Positions 12,901-25,755 of a stretch of 64,000 nt of DNA are shown in pieces. The stretch is taken from positions 1 to 64,000 of the forward strand of contig JAQGEQ010000276.1 of the NCBI GenBank assembly GCA_034620365.1, given 5' to 3'. The stretch is from Pegea sp. RAD2-039. Lineage: Eukaryota; Chordata; Thaliacea; Salpida; Salpidae. The notes under the pieces are model-generated. The model was given only the letters and a program-made list of their open reading frames with translations, ran no database searches and was not told the DNA's origin. Within the stretch, counting starts at the first letter, position 1; every line of letters starts with the position of its first letter. Both the position numbers and the translations under genes were made by a program.

Positions 12901-13099
12901 AAAGAGCTGGCATTCTAGGAGGCAACATAATAATTTGACATTTAAGTGATCTTCATAAAATCATGTTCTCTCAAACCAGCAAATTGGATCTTGTTAGCAA
13001 AACTGCTTTTTGTACTTGGATGGTCATTAACGTCAATTAGTGCCAGAGATCGCTTCGGAGGTCGCTTAGATGATTTGATTAACCACAGAACCTCTATAC

Positions 13100-13690
13100 C
13101 ACCGTTTTTCTTACTTTTTAGATCGACATTGTAGCTCCTATTTCATCTAACTCTCAACTGATCGCTACAGTTATGTCACTTCCTACAGCAAATTGTAAAA
13201 TTTATCACTGACTTGTAGTTCTGCCTTGATGATGTCCTTCCCTCAGTTTATCATCTTCAACTTTCTGGACTTTTCTGGACTATTCCATAATTTCTCAGCA
13301 GTTTGAACACCACACAAATAACCATTTTGCTCACATCTAGAACCTTTGACACGATAGCTTCGTGTTTGTTTACTTGTTATATATTTAGCTAAATCCTTTA
13401 GTGGACCTCATAACTCAAAAAATTGATTTCAACTTCTCTGTTCGTAGTAGAAGACGAGCAACAATTTCATTTGGTTTCTTTATATACAACCGTTTCAGCG
13501 TCGCTTCAGCTTCTACATAAGTCAGCTTTCAAAGTACTGGTACATCTCTGGGGCTGCACAAGTTGCAAGCCAAGCCCATTTGTCCTCATTCGGCAAACAC
13601 CTGTCCAAGAAAATGGTAAAAGTTTTCTTCCAGTGACGCCATTCCATGGCTGCCAATGGACTAATTGGGTCTATGGATTGCTTTCCTGGT
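13100..13690 (-). mobile_element. Ty3/gypsy-type gag fossil
   Basis: Read on the minus strand, a stretch near the upper end carries the matrix/capsid-like motif family of Ty3/gypsy gag (an EWRHWKKTFTIFL-like segment followed by a Trp/Ala-rich helix region). It is a broken fossil with several interruptions. No protease, reverse transcriptase or paired terminal repeats could be recognised next to it. Its age looks considerable from the decay. Confidence 0.5.
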
Positions 13691-14962
13691 TTTAACAGTA
13701 GATCCTTTTTCTTTTATAAAAAAGAACTGTTGTTACAGTAAAAAATTGATAATATTCGAATAAAATCTTTTTCTAATGTATACTACGAAAACCAAAAAAT
13801 ATATTAATTGTTGCTAAGCTCCAATAACGCCAAAACAACAGGCAACAATTTGCAAACTAAATTTGATAATTTCAATAAATTGTAATGATATATTCAAATT
13901 GTTTAAGGCAACTGGTAACAACGATAAGTATACCAACGATACGCGCTACTCACAAGACAGTCTATAACTGAATGACAACAACCTACGCGAAAATCACGTA
14001 TTGCACATTTACGTCATCGACAAAATACTTAACTGTTCACTACACACTATTGCCTGCTTGAGTACTGTGGCAATATAAAGAAATATGAACAGAGATTCAC
14101 AAACAAAGAAGGGCGGTTAAAAGTTGATCACCAAAACCAAATATTTGCATTTAGAATATTTCTGAGTGCGACAATTTTGATGATGTTAGTAATACTCTCA
14201 GAAAGTTATCCATTATACTAAGTTCTTGCTTTTATTGGTTTTCAGATCATACCTTTTGAATAAATTAGTTTTGATAATTTTTTGATTTTATAGTTCTTTG
14301 AATTATAATTTTATATTCTTTAAGCTATAAGTAGTAAACTATGAGCATTTACTATAAGATGTAAGTATTTAATAAATATTTAAAATAAATGAAAATGTTT
14401 TCGTAAATTCATTGAAAAGTTTTTGTATACCTTACAATTATTTTTAGCTTATTTCTATAAAAGTCAAAGATAAACTTTTTAACAAGTCATCATTTTTAAT
14501 TTAATTTTTCGGATTGGGCGAATTGCAATAGTTGGTGAAAAAGGTGAATTAGTCCATTGTGAAAAAAAAATTAGTTTCGTTCTCTCAAATTTTAAAACTT
14601 TTCGCCTTTTTCATTTGTTCTTCGATTATGTTTTCAAAGACAGCTGAATAAAAAGCAGTCACTTTTTGTCAATTCAGTGCAACTAGCAGAGAGAAGTTTT
14701 TGTTTAAAAAGTATATAAGATTGTAGATATGCATCAGTTTACATCATGTCTGTAAAAGTTTACTTAAAGATATTTTTAGCTGCATACAAAACTGTTAAGG
14801 CTTAAAAAAGAGTAATAAACTTTTTAAGTATTTTTTTTTTGTTTTACTTTTATGAAAATTTTATTTTAATAAATTTAGAATACGGAAATAATGATTTAGG
14901 AAATTCAGACTGAGTAACCTGTCATGGCAAAATACTGAGTCATATAGCAATGTTCTTACTAC

Positions 14963-15070
14963 AATTTTATTTATTTATTTATTTATTTATTTCAATAAAA
15001 GCGAAGGAGGGTACCTGAAAAGAGCACCTCTCGCTAACACACATTCTCACAAATATTATTAGTAAGTTTA
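14963..15070 (-). mobile_element. LINE 3'-end fragment
   Basis: A (TTTA)n tract is followed by the reverse complement of the LINE 3' terminus seen at 23610-23680 (AGAGCACCTCTCGCTAACAC, then ACATTCTCACAAAT). Only about 100 bases of the element remain, as expected for heavy 5' truncation during target-primed insertion. The tetranucleotide tract is the element's own tail. Confidence 0.85.
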
Positions 15071-15746
15071 AATTTACCTACTTTCGGTTTCAGTTGACTA
15101 TGATGACATTATCATGACAGTTATTACATTTATACTATATATTAGCATATTATTATATATATATTAGTTATTACATTAAACTAACATGTAAAAACGTTTT
15201 CATCAACAAAAAATGAATCGATATTTATTCTACATACCGCTGAGGCTATGTTATTTATATCATTCAGTTAATCATTACTTAATAACTGCATAAAATTGTT
15301 TTAAAAAGATTGCATAAATTTTTTTTTTCAAAATTGTTTTAAAAAGAAATTCTTTGTCATTTTTATACAAATTGCGATATTTTAGTCTTATATATATATA
15401 TCTTATATCAGTTTATCGGCTGAAATTTTTGAGTAGTTTTGTTTTGTGATTTAATGAAAGATCATTATGATGATATTTAATCAATATAATTTTTACAATG
15501 TGTAAAAATCGCGCTGTCTTTATATATAATATAAGAAGTTGATGCAAAAACAAAGAAGTTTACTAAAACTATTTCCAGATAAGACAGTCTGCTTTACGTT
15601 TCTATTTAATTAGTGAAGTTACCATTTCTATTTGTCTGTTCAAGTTTCGTAAACTATACTAAGAGCTGCAGACCCTTAATATTATACAACTTTAAATCAT
15701 TTTATTCAGATGCTTTTTGGCTGGTTGTTAAGGTTTTTATGTAACT

Positions 15747-18561
15747 ATGAAATTGTCTCGAAATTGGGATGAAGTTTTTGTAAAATCAAAATTATGTTTT
15801 CACAGCAAGAAAGTGCTTTTTTTATTGATTCTTTTTTGTTTTTTTGTCCTCTACTGTTTATCTGCAAGATTTCTACAACCAAAGTAAGATATTTTAGCTT
15901 ACTTTTGTTTATTTATATTTCTTCAAATATTTATTACTATAATCAAAATTGTTGTTTACAGATGTTTAAACTTGAAAGAAGAAAATTTGTTGAATGAAAA
16001 ACTTAAAGTTGATTTGTCGACTTCACCAAAAGTTGATTTGTCGACTTCACCAAAAGTTGGTTTGTCGACTTCACCAAAAGTTGATTTGTCGACTTCACCA
16101 AAAGTTGATTTGTCGACTTCACCAAAAGTTGATTTGTCGACTTCACCAAAAGTTGATTTGTCGACTTCACCAAAAGTTGATTTGTCGACTTCACCAAGTT
16201 TTTCATACAAATATATTCATCGGATCAAACGAGAGCTTTTATATCTTTTTGAATTCATTAATGAAGATGAAAGTTTATCTCAAAATGAGAACTTGAAAAA
16301 GGAACTGTTGCAACGACAAACGTAAATATTAAAAGCAATTTAAAGTGTAATGACTTATATATTGAAAAATACTTTATATTTTTTAAGCTAATTTTATCTT
16401 TTCAGATCTTTAGTTTCAATCACAGACAACTTAATTGATGAAATCAGCTTAGAATCAGAACCTGAAGCTAAATCTTTAGAGCTTTTTGCGCAACAAGCAA
16501 TTTACAGAAACCAAGTTTGTAACTTGATATAAAACTTTAAATTAAATTTAAAAGCTCACCAAGTTTGCTTCTTCGTTGATCAGTGAGATCAGCTTCAACC
16601 AAAACTACTTCTTTCTTGTTGATTGTAAAAAGTTGAAATAGTTTAAGTAAAACAATTACAAATATTTAAAAGGAACCTGAAGAAAGTTGTGACAATCGAA
16701 GAAAACTGATAGTTCGTAAAATGAACTATTGTGGAATTGGTTGTGTTGTTCATCACCTAGCAAAATGTTTTCTCATCGCCTTGGGAACAAATCGGACATT
16801 TTTGATTGAAGATTCGACGATTCCTTTATTTGTTCGAAATGTTTTTCATGATGGTTCATTATTTCAACCAATCAGCAGAAAATGTTCATCTTTTAATACA
16901 GAATCAGTTAAAGGTCCGGAATGGGAAGGTAAAAAACCATTTTCGACAATTGTTTTTTTCTGATCTTTTATATTTAATATGTTAGGATCAAATAGTGAAG
17001 AAGATGGTTTTGAAAAGACTAAAGATCGTGATGTAATTTGTACAATTGTTAATCATGGTTTACATCGTTCAACGCCTTTTTCATTTCACACAATCCCAAA
17101 ACCCTTTAAAGAATCGTTGGAGCGTTTCCATGGAAACCCAGCAGTATGGTGGAGTGGACAAGTCCTTAGTTACTTGCTTCGTCTTCAACCAGAAACTCTT
17201 AAATCTGTTGAAGATTTTCGACAAAGTTTAAACTTTTCACATCCAATTGTTGGGTATGAATAATCCAACTACAAATATCTATTTCTATAAAATCAGAGCT
17301 TTTGGTTAATGATTGATAAATTATTCCGACGAATCTCACATCAGAAATTAATATAACTTACATTAAACGACTCATATGACTTATTTCTTCTATAAATTTT
17401 TACAAAGTTCAATAATAAACCAACAAAAGGTACTAATTAAAAAACATTGATTCACAGAATTCATGTGAGACGAACTGACAAAGTAAAATACCAACATGTT
17501 CAACATCAATTAGAAATTTACATGATGTTTACTGAAGAATGGTTCCGAACTTTAGAATGGAAAGAATCTAGGAAACAATTGAAACCTGTAACAGTTCAAC
17601 GTCGTGTTTATCTTGCTACTGACGAACCTGCTGTTGCTGTAGAATTTCGTCAAAAGTAATTTATATTTTGAAGTAACATCTTGTCTCGTAACATCTAATT
17701 TATTAGATAATAAATATTAAGAAAATAGTTCTTTTTCAAAAATCCGTAAAATCTGTTATATTTAAACTTTACAAAAATGTTTTCAATTGTGTGTAAATAT
17801 TTGATGGTTTTTATAGAAATGAGACAAACAGATGTTTCTATATATTTATTATTATAGCAATCTTTGCTATTAATAGAAGATCGATATTCTTGAAAATTTT
17901 ATATCAAAATAAGATAAAATTCAGAATTATACAAAAAATCAAAAAAATTAAAATTATAAACAAATATATCTAGTTTATAAAACATTTGTTGCGAGCTACA
18001 AAGTAAATTTATTTACAAAATTATCATTTTAGTTGAATGTATTTAAAGGTATCCAAATTATCAACTTATACATGATGAAAAAGTTACAGAAGAAGCCACA
18101 ATGAAAAACCGCCAGAAAGTTGGTCCTGAAGGGATTGTGAAAGATATTTTCACATTAATTGAATGCGATTATCTTGTATTGGGATATGAATCTAATGTTA
18201 GTTTGTTGTTAACAGGAAAGAAAATATAAATAACTTCCACTAACATTTGCAGGTAGGTCGATTAGTGTATCCTTTGTTACAAACAAAACATGTAGATGCC
18301 AGTGAAAAAGTTGTAGGACTTGGTTGGCCATATCATCATCTAGCTGATTACAAACCACATCAAATTGCAATTGCAAATCATATCGGAAAAGATGGAGAGT
18401 TATCTTTCATAGTTGGTGATGTAATTGATCGAGATGTCAGAGCACCTTGGAAACGTGGTTACTGGACTGGAACAAACAGACGAACTAAGGAGAAAGGAGT
18501 TTATCCAGCTTTTAAAGTCATTCTACATCAGTTTACTGCTCCTTATCAGTTTAGAGATTAA
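15747..18561 (+). CDS. FUT8: Alpha-1,6-fucosyltransferase (FUT8 family)
   Basis: A Golgi type II membrane enzyme that in characterised relatives adds core fucose to N-glycans using GDP-fucose. Eight phase-consistent exons: 15747-15883, 15962-16321, 16406-16514, 16673-16928, 16986-17253, 17458-17655, 18049-18196 and 18253-18561, about 594 residues (human 575). Order: short cytosolic tail, signal anchor (about residues 22-38, VLFLLILFCFFVLYCL), a stem with eight VDLSTSPK-type repeats, a coiled-coil region, then the catalytic domain with CGIGCVVHHLAKCF, FHGNPAVWW, the GDP-fucose-binding HVRRTDK, VYLATDEP and YPNYQLI, and a C-terminal SH3-like domain (FIVGDVIDRD to GVYPAFKV). The Glu that follows RRTDKVGT in human FUT8 (E373, catalytic) aligns with Gln here, so activity or specificity may differ. 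Confidence 0.93.
16005..16197 (+). repeat. 24-bp in-frame coding minisatellite (8 copies) in FUT8 stem
   Basis: Eight near-identical 24-base units (GTTGATTTGTCGACTTCACC plus AAAA-type join) each encode VDLSTSPK; one unit has Gly for Asp. Each carries a GTCGAC site. The length is a multiple of three, so copy number can vary without shifting the frame. It lies in the luminal stem between the membrane anchor and the coiled coil, where length changes should be tolerated and Ser/Thr-Pro could be O-glycosylated. Confidence 0.95.
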
Positions 18562-19684
18562 TTATTTAATTTTAACTTTTTATTCGAGATTTTTTGCTCC
18601 ATAAATTTGTGTTTCGAATTTGATCTAATTTATTACAATCCTACCAAAATTATTATTTATCAAATTATGAAATATTTTTATTGATGTTATTATGATATTA
18701 AAAATACGAGAATTTTATAAATTACTGAGTTTAGGTCTTAAGAAAATGAAGTCTCTCTCAAAATTTTCATAAATAAAATACTTATCATCAAGTCATATAC
18801 TGAAGAGCATATTAGACTTTAATCAACAAACAGTTTCATGTAGATCTTAAATCGGACGATTTGTTGATCAAATAAGTTATTATTTTTCAAGTATTACAAT
18901 TACAACTGTTTCATTAAAAATCGGCCTTATTAATCATTTTAATTTATTTAATTTATTTTAATTTATTTAATTTATTTTAGTTTATTTATAATTCTTGTTC
19001 TTAACAAGAAGAAAAATATTCGAAGAAAATAATATTTTTCTAAATTTGTTAAGCTAACCAAAAATATAAGTTTTAATTTGTGGTGCAAATGAGAAATGCA
19101 GAAACATTCTTTATAAAGTTAACTGCAAATCAAATTTGAAATATTTGAAAATATACAAATTCTTTGAAAACTTTACTGTTCTTCCAGTTTTTTTTTTGTT
19201 TTTTTTGAAGTTATAATTCTACCTGTTCAAACAATGATATCAACTATTGCAATAAATGTATAGAAATTTATTTACATTTATTTATTGTTAGATACTAAAA
19301 ATTTAAGTTTTTTCTAAAAATTTAACATTTTTTTTGCTTGAACAAACTTTGTTTAATTGTTTTCTTAGCTAATAGAATGTTTACATGATAAATTGCTAAA
19401 CTTGTATTTGATTCAATTAGAATAACATTCAACAGTTACATACAACAACAGGAAGTAAAATGAAAGGTTGACTACTCAAGTTCAAATTCTCAAAAATGAT
19501 CTTGATTACGTTTCAGTCATTAAAAACAAAAGCTATTAATTTGTAAGAGGTTTAGTTTTAAAAATAACACTTCATATTTTTGTAGGTTTGATTAACCAGT
19601 ATTTTACTTATAGCATTATTTCTGTTTTCCCTTTCTATTAAAAGTAAATGAGTAAAATATTCATTTGTTTGATTTTCTAATTGA

Positions 19685-19718
<34 letters not shown>

Positions 19719-20960
19719 GATTAGATTTTTACTTTGTCTTATTAAGTTAGCTACATTTAAGTGTTTATAAAATGTTTTTTGAAATTTCTTCTAAAACATT
19801 TTGAAGAAAATTTTGAGAAAGGAAGAATTGGAGATAATCTATTTAAATATAATTTAATAAAATTATCAGCAATTTATTTAAAAAAAAACTTTAAAAAGGA
19901 ATTTTTAAAGTCACAATTAATTAATTGTCATTTGGCAGATTTAAAAATATATCAAATCAAACGATTTTTCAAATGTTGAGCAAACCTTTGATCTACTTTA
20001 AATCTAAAACTGATAAAGATCAGATGAAGAACAACTTTAAAAGCTGAATAAACACATTTCTATTTAGTTCATCTGTTCGTTCCAGTTCACTAACTTTTTA
20101 TTGATCAAGTCTGTGTAAAAATCTGTTTTATTGGTGTAACTGCCTCGATTTACTTGTTAACTATAAACACTACTTGTAGTTGTAACTGTAGTTTGTCTAT
20201 TTAAGTATTTTAGTACACTTCAATTTCAACATTTGTATCATTTATACGCTTTTAAGCAATTTTGATATTTGTAAAATATTTTACAGCTTTGGTTTTATTC
20301 AAAACTAATGAAATCATTTTCAAAAATGATGGAATCTGTTACTACACAGAAGTTTATTTCACGTTTCTATTATTATTCTAAGAACAATTTTACATTAATC
20401 AGAAGTAACGTTGGTATTTAAATTAAAAGGTTGCATATTTACTTAATTAAATTAAAAAGAAAGTTATAAAGTTAATATGAAAAATGTACAAATAATCTTT
20501 AAATTTGATTTACTGGTTTGTTAAAGCAGCAAGTTTCTTGTATTATTTTAGTCTTTTTAGCAAATTAGTAAAAGTGATACACTTCAAAATATCAACAAAA
20601 TTTGTTAAGTCCTCTTTTGTGGTGAAAACATTGCAATCATAACAACAAGCATGACAAAGAGAACCTAACAATATAAATGTGATATTACCATAAAAATTCA
20701 GATAACTAACAAGATAGGTTGCATATAAAATGATAAGCTCTTGACAATTAGCTTTTTCTCGTGTAAATCATACTTTTCTTATCTTCATATCTTTTACAGA
20801 AACTTGAAAATCCAATTCATAACCTAAACAGAACCTAAAAATGTTATACTTTTTACAAGAGACACCAACAATAAGTTATTTTATCGGTGAATTAATTAAC
20901 TAATTTCCCAAATAAGTTTAAAATAGTATTTTACTTACTGCAAGCTATTTTTGTTTAAAA
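18562..20960. other. AT-rich intergenic region with simple repeats
   Basis: No gene is supported. It contains TTTATTTAATTTA-type runs near 18940-18985 and an (AAAT)n run of about 30 bases near 19687-19716. Such tails end LINE copies elsewhere in the window, but no LINE sequence adjoins these. Confidence 0.6.
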
Positions 20961-20973
20961 GTATTTGAATGAG

Positions 20974-21168
20974 CTAAACTAAATTTAGCAAAATGGTGGC
21001 AGGTGGAAAAAAAAGAAAAACTAACTGAACAGAAAAGTATTTTGGTAAGATGATAAAGAATAAAAGGTGTAAAATTTGAGCTTTTAAATTAGTAGGATCA
21101 TTAATACATTGAGTTAGAGAAAAAGTAGAATTGAGAAAGGTTTCATGGGTAGAATCGTCTGAATACAA
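20974..21168 (-). mobile_element. Possible LINE endonuclease fragment
   Basis: The minus-strand frame reads FLNSTFSLTQCINDPTN followed by KAQILHLLF. This fits the F-(S/N)-L-x-Q-x-(I/V)-x-x-P-T...ILDL pattern near the C-terminal end of LINE APE endonucleases. The fragment is short and ends without context, so the call is tentative. Confidence 0.4.
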
Positions 21169-21574
21169 AGGAATTAAAACCTCCTAGCTGGTAGAAAGGA
21201 ATGATACTAAGTATACTAATAACTTTGTAGATATCAGATAACAATGATCTATTTTGAGCATTTTTAAGAAAGGATATAAAAGCAACAAAATCTGATTTGA
21301 AAATTTAAGTTGAAACTGGTTTTAGGAAATAAACTAACTTTATATGAAACTTTTTATAAGTTACTTTTATAGACATCGCCTCCTGTAAGGGGTTTGTAAT
21401 CATGTCTAATGATATCATTCCATCGTACATATTAATTTCGACCTGTACATGACAAGTTGGGATGGAGATGTAGTCAAGGACACACAAAGCTACTCTTTCA
21501 ATCATTTGTAAAATACACATTTTGAAATACTTAAATGAAGTTGATGTCTTCAACATGTTTCTAGTAAAGTAGAC

Positions 21575-23705
21575 TTTGATGAAACAATATAAATTTTTCA
21601 ATTTTGATATATTGCTTAACCATAATAAGTGATAATATAAAGAAAAAGTTTGGAATTGAAATTAACTTTAATCATAATAACTTATATTTAGGAAGAGAAA
21701 GTGTAGTCTTATCTTCACCTAGCAAGAAAACGTTTTTTGGTTTCATAAATCGCAAGCTTAAGGCGAGATCTCAAATACCTCCCTTACTTGATAACAGCGA
21801 ACAGCGTGTGATGGAACCACAGAATAAAGCTGAATTGCTAAACAATCAATTTAATAGCGTTTTTATAACCGATGATGGCAATACTCCTTCTCTCTCCTAC
21901 TCCGACATTCCTACAAATGTCTCTGAAATAATAGATTTGGACATAACAGTCGATATGGTATCTAAGTTTATTTATTCTTTAAGATCATCAGTTTCCAACA
22001 CCCCAGATCAGATCCCAGCTTTGTTTTTAAGAAAAACTACTTCATCTTTATCACTACTTTTATCGCTTTTCTTTAACATGACTCTGAGGCGAGGAAGAGT
22101 TCCACAAATTTGGAAAAAAGCTATTATTACTCCAATTCATAAAAAGGGTCCCAGAAACACTGTACTTAACTACAGGCCAGTTTTGCTGACTTCAATTATC
22201 TGCAGAGCTCAAGAGCATATCATTCATAATCATATGAGAAGTCATTTGATGGAGCACCATCTAATATCTGATGTCCAACATGGGTTTGTGAAACGGAGAT
22301 CTTCCCTGATTCAACATCTCACTTTTCTTAAGGAGCTTACAGCCCATTATGAAAGTAACACTCCCTGTGACATCATATACCTCGATTTTGCTAAAGCGTT
22401 TGATTCTGTCTCACACACTAAGCTCGTTACTGTATTGAAAAACTTAAAAATTAACAGCTTTATCTTACAGTGGATTGAAGATTACCTATCAGGTAGAACC
22501 CAACAAACTCGTGTAGAAAGATCTTTATCTACTTCTAGTCAAATCACTAGTGGTGTTCATCAGGGTTCTGTTCTGGGTCCCCTTCTCTTTTTAATTTTCA
22601 TCGAAGACCTCATCAGAAGATCAGTAACAGTAGATGATGTCAGAGTGTTTGTGTATGCAGATGATATCAAGCTATTATCTTGTAATCCTTCAAAACTTCA
22701 AACTGCACTACACACTGTAGAAAACTGGTCTGCGAATTGGCAGCTCAGAATCTAGCCCACAAAGTCTGAACTTATAACTTTTTCTCGTAAACCAGCTGTA
22801 AATTGCTCGAACCAATACTCCATCAATGGAATTATTATTCACCGAGTATCTTCGGTCCTAGACCTTGGCATTACTCTATCATCTGACTTTAAATGGCGCA
22901 ATTATGTTTCCAAAATCTTTGGAAAATCAATCAACCCTGTCTTCCTTATTATAAAGACTTTTAATTCTAAGGATTGATGCTTTTTTAACCATTTTTTCAA
23001 ATTGTTCGTACGTCCAATTCTTGAATACAATGTTAGTGGATGGATGCCATATCAAGTTATTGATATCAAAAAAATCGAATCTGTTCAGGCCACATTTACG
23101 AGATTGGTATGCAGGAAACTTAATATTAAATATGATACTTATAAACATCGTCTCAGCTTCTTCAATTTAGATATTTTGGAAATCCGACGGATTAAATACG
23201 ACTTAATTCTTATTTTTTAAATTATCCACAATTTAATTGACCTTCAGTTTGATGATTTCTTTTCTATTATTCCTTCCTTCAAGTTATATCAGCTCAGACG
23301 ACACATATTACATCTTAATAAGCCCATATCACCTGGTACATTGGTCAGAGCAAATTTTTTCTCATACCGCACAATTAGTACTTGGAACCAGCTGCCATCA
23401 GACAATGTCATGTCAGAATCACTCGCGTTGTTCAAAAAGAAGTTGAACCGTTATAACATTGTCAACATTGCCATTTCTAAACTGTCATTTTTTCTATTTT
23501 ATATTATTAACATTCCATGTAATTGTTCACTGTTATATGTTTTGAGGACTACTGAATTGTCATGTGTTACATCTTTTGCTTTCTATATTTTTGAATAAAT
23601 AGATGTTATTTGTGAGAATGTGTGTTAGCGAGAGGTGCTCTCTTCAGGCACCCTCCTTCACATTTATTGTAATAAATAAATATAATAAATAATAAATAAA
23701 TAAAT
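21575..23705 (+). mobile_element. CR1/Jockey-type LINE with long RT frame (best copy)
   Basis: The frame 21604-22755 (383 codons) covers most of a LINE reverse transcriptase: IWKKAIITPIHKKG, NYRPVLLTS, DVQHGFVKRRSS, the palm motif YLDFAKAFDSV, GVHQGSVLGPLLF and the catalytic FVYADDIKLL. It is closed by a TAG just after the palm. The post-RT region continues in disrupted frames to about 23490. The 3' end has GAGAGGTGCTCTC followed by an (AATA)n tail. The endonuclease and ORF1 are missing, so the copy is 5' truncated and not mobile. Sequence on both sides (21575-21650 and 23710-23995) recurs contiguously at 32205-32560. Confidence 0.9.
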
Positions 23706-23995
23706 AATATGCAATTAAAATAAACTTTAATTTTAAGAATATTTTAATTTTTAAAAATGTTCTTGTCTTGTGCATTTTATGATAAGGGAACATTTGAATT
23801 AAGCCACAGTTAACGTAATTTCCTATTTCTTAGATAATAAATGTAATAGTTTTAATGACTGTTTAAGGAAACGAAATATCTTAAATATTAAAATTATTTT
23901 AAACTGATTCGTGTTGGTAAAAGACAAAAAGTATTTTTAATCACAGAAAAAGATATTATTGTAGATCTGAATGTACAAAGAATATATTGCGTCTT
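23706..23995 (+). repeat. Duplicated flank (copy B), matching 32285-32560
   Basis: About 270 bases directly after the LINE tail are nearly identical to 32290-32560, including CTTGTGCATTTTATGATAAG and a long following block. This is unique-looking non-LINE sequence, so the two loci are related by segmental duplication rather than by independent insertions of the same LINE. Confidence 0.8.
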
Positions 23996-24094
23996 TCAAG
24001 TAAAGTACAAATCAAAGACATAAAAACACCATCGCCGTGCGCATTCCAGAAACAATTATGAAATTCTCAACTTTAATGGATAGGCTAATTTGCG

Positions 24095-24330
24095 TGAAAG
24101 ACATTTCGTAGAGCTGCAAGAAAATGTGCCAATGAGTTAATTGATTTAATTAAATGTTGGAGAGACGAACATATTCCAAAAGACATGCGTGATGTAAAGA
24201 TTATAAAGTTGTACAAAAACAAACGTCTGGTTGCAACAATTAATTGCTTAAGATTTTAGGAAAAATTATTTAACGTAAATACGAGGAACAAAACAGGACT
24301 CCTTTTATGGCGTTCATCGATCTTATTCAA
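24095..24330 (+). mobile_element. Second LINE type: reverse-transcriptase relic
   Basis: The translation contains LIKCWRDEHIPKDMRDVKII and LYKNK. This matches the pattern W-x-x-(G/E)-x-x-P-x-D-M-R-D-A-x-I-V-x-L-Y-K-N-K seen in many invertebrate LINE reverse transcriptases, and differs from the family at 21604-22755. It is a short relic with interruptions, inserted in the region between the duplicated flank and the ~200-bp repeat. Confidence 0.6.
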
Positions 24331-24545
24331 GTTATCGGCCACGTTAGCAGGGAAGATATCGCAGAGAATGGCGCTCTCTAAATTGCAAACATCTGAAGAT
24401 GAGAGAATAAATCCCAGCATTGAAGAAAAGAGAGAAACCTTAAAGACTTTTTCCTCCGCATCTCACTGTGTTTTGATTTGTTTTTTAACATCATCACTCA
24501 GAGCACATCCCGTATGACCGTTCTCTGCCGAAACAGGCGCTTATT
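24330..24545 (+). repeat. About 200-bp dispersed repeat, copy 2
   Basis: See 10680-10900: same orientation, sharing GGGAAGATATCGCAGAGA-like and GCGCTCTCTA blocks and a GAGCACATCCCGTAT-like end. It is markedly richer in G and C than its neighbourhood. The family is unknown. Confidence 0.4.
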
Positions 24546-25755
24546 ATTAGAATATAAAAATTTTTCTTTAATATTAGTTACTATTTATCAATTTTGACTT
24601 TATTATTATTTATTCTCTGAAATATCTTTTAATCTAAATTTTTCATAAGGCTGATTTTTAATATTTTAAGAATTTTGTCAGATAGTTTTTGTTTTATTTG
24701 AATAAGGTTAGTGTTCAAAAGCGTAATCTTTCATCAAAACATAAAACAAAAACAATTTTTGTGTTTTGCTCTGAATAAATAAATTGTAGTCTTAAGAAGA
24801 TTTATCCATAACAAGTAGTTGAAAAGTTCATTTTACTTAATTTGTTTTAGTAAATGTTAATAACATAAAAATAATTAATAAATTTATAGATCTTAAAACA
24901 GATCTCAAGCCAGGAAAAGAGGATTTTGTTTGTAAACTTTAGACTAATTTATATTCTTGTTTAATCTATATAACTTTGACCGAAATTATGTCTAATTTTT
25001 AATAAAAAAAATACGATTTTTTAAATTAATATTTTTTAAGTTTTAAATTACCCATTATAATTTTCGCCCATAATTTAAATTTTATAGGCGGCGTTTCAAT
25101 TTTTCCCAGTTTTATGTTAGTTACTACTTTAGAGATTCAAGTTTGTTTGCGTAGTCTAAATTATAGTGCAGTTATTTTTTTGTTTAGTCCTGTATAATTT
25201 TTAATTAATAATTTAGCTTACTTTTTATCTTGGTAATGTTTTTTTTATTTTGAATATATGAATAAAATTTACACAGTAATAATTATAATTTACAAATAAA
25301 ATTAATATTAGATTAAACACTATTTTTGTAAGGTTTAAACATTTTTCATTCTATTCAACTTTCTTTCAGTTTTAGTTTCATAAAAATAAAGTTGTTTTAA
25401 ATGTATTTATTTAGTGAAGAATTTGCTTTAACTTTTTAATATTAGCAATTTATATATTCAAATTTCTTTATAAGAACTTAAATCATTTAATATATTAATT
25501 TATTATTTACTTGCCATTTAAATTAGATAGTTAATAAATCATAATAATTTTTATTATTTAAACTTTTTAATAGTACTCTAAAGGAATTAGAGTTAAGATC
25601 AAACAGTTTAAACTGTTAATTTATTTTTAGTTTATTTTAAAATTAATAATATAAAAAATTGTTTTATAATTTCATATTTTATAAACAAGCTTGTTTGGTT
25701 TATTTGTTTATTTTAGTTGATATTTTGAAACTATTTTGAGCTGCTACAATTTGAG
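24546..25755. other. AT-rich region upstream of kinesin-5
   Basis: About 1.2 kb of very AT-rich sequence holds the promoter and 5' UTR of the kinesin-5 gene. No TATA box or other element can be singled out against this composition. I see no gene. Confidence 0.5.

Noticed and set aside
16003-16206. Minus-strand frames of VKSTNQLL/GEVDKSTF repeats
   Set aside because: These are shadows of the FUT8 coding minisatellite, whose plus-strand frame fits the FUT8 exon phases.
21305-21601. 98-codon minus-strand frame
   Set aside because: No recognisable motif or splice context; adjacent to LINE debris and best treated as chance.
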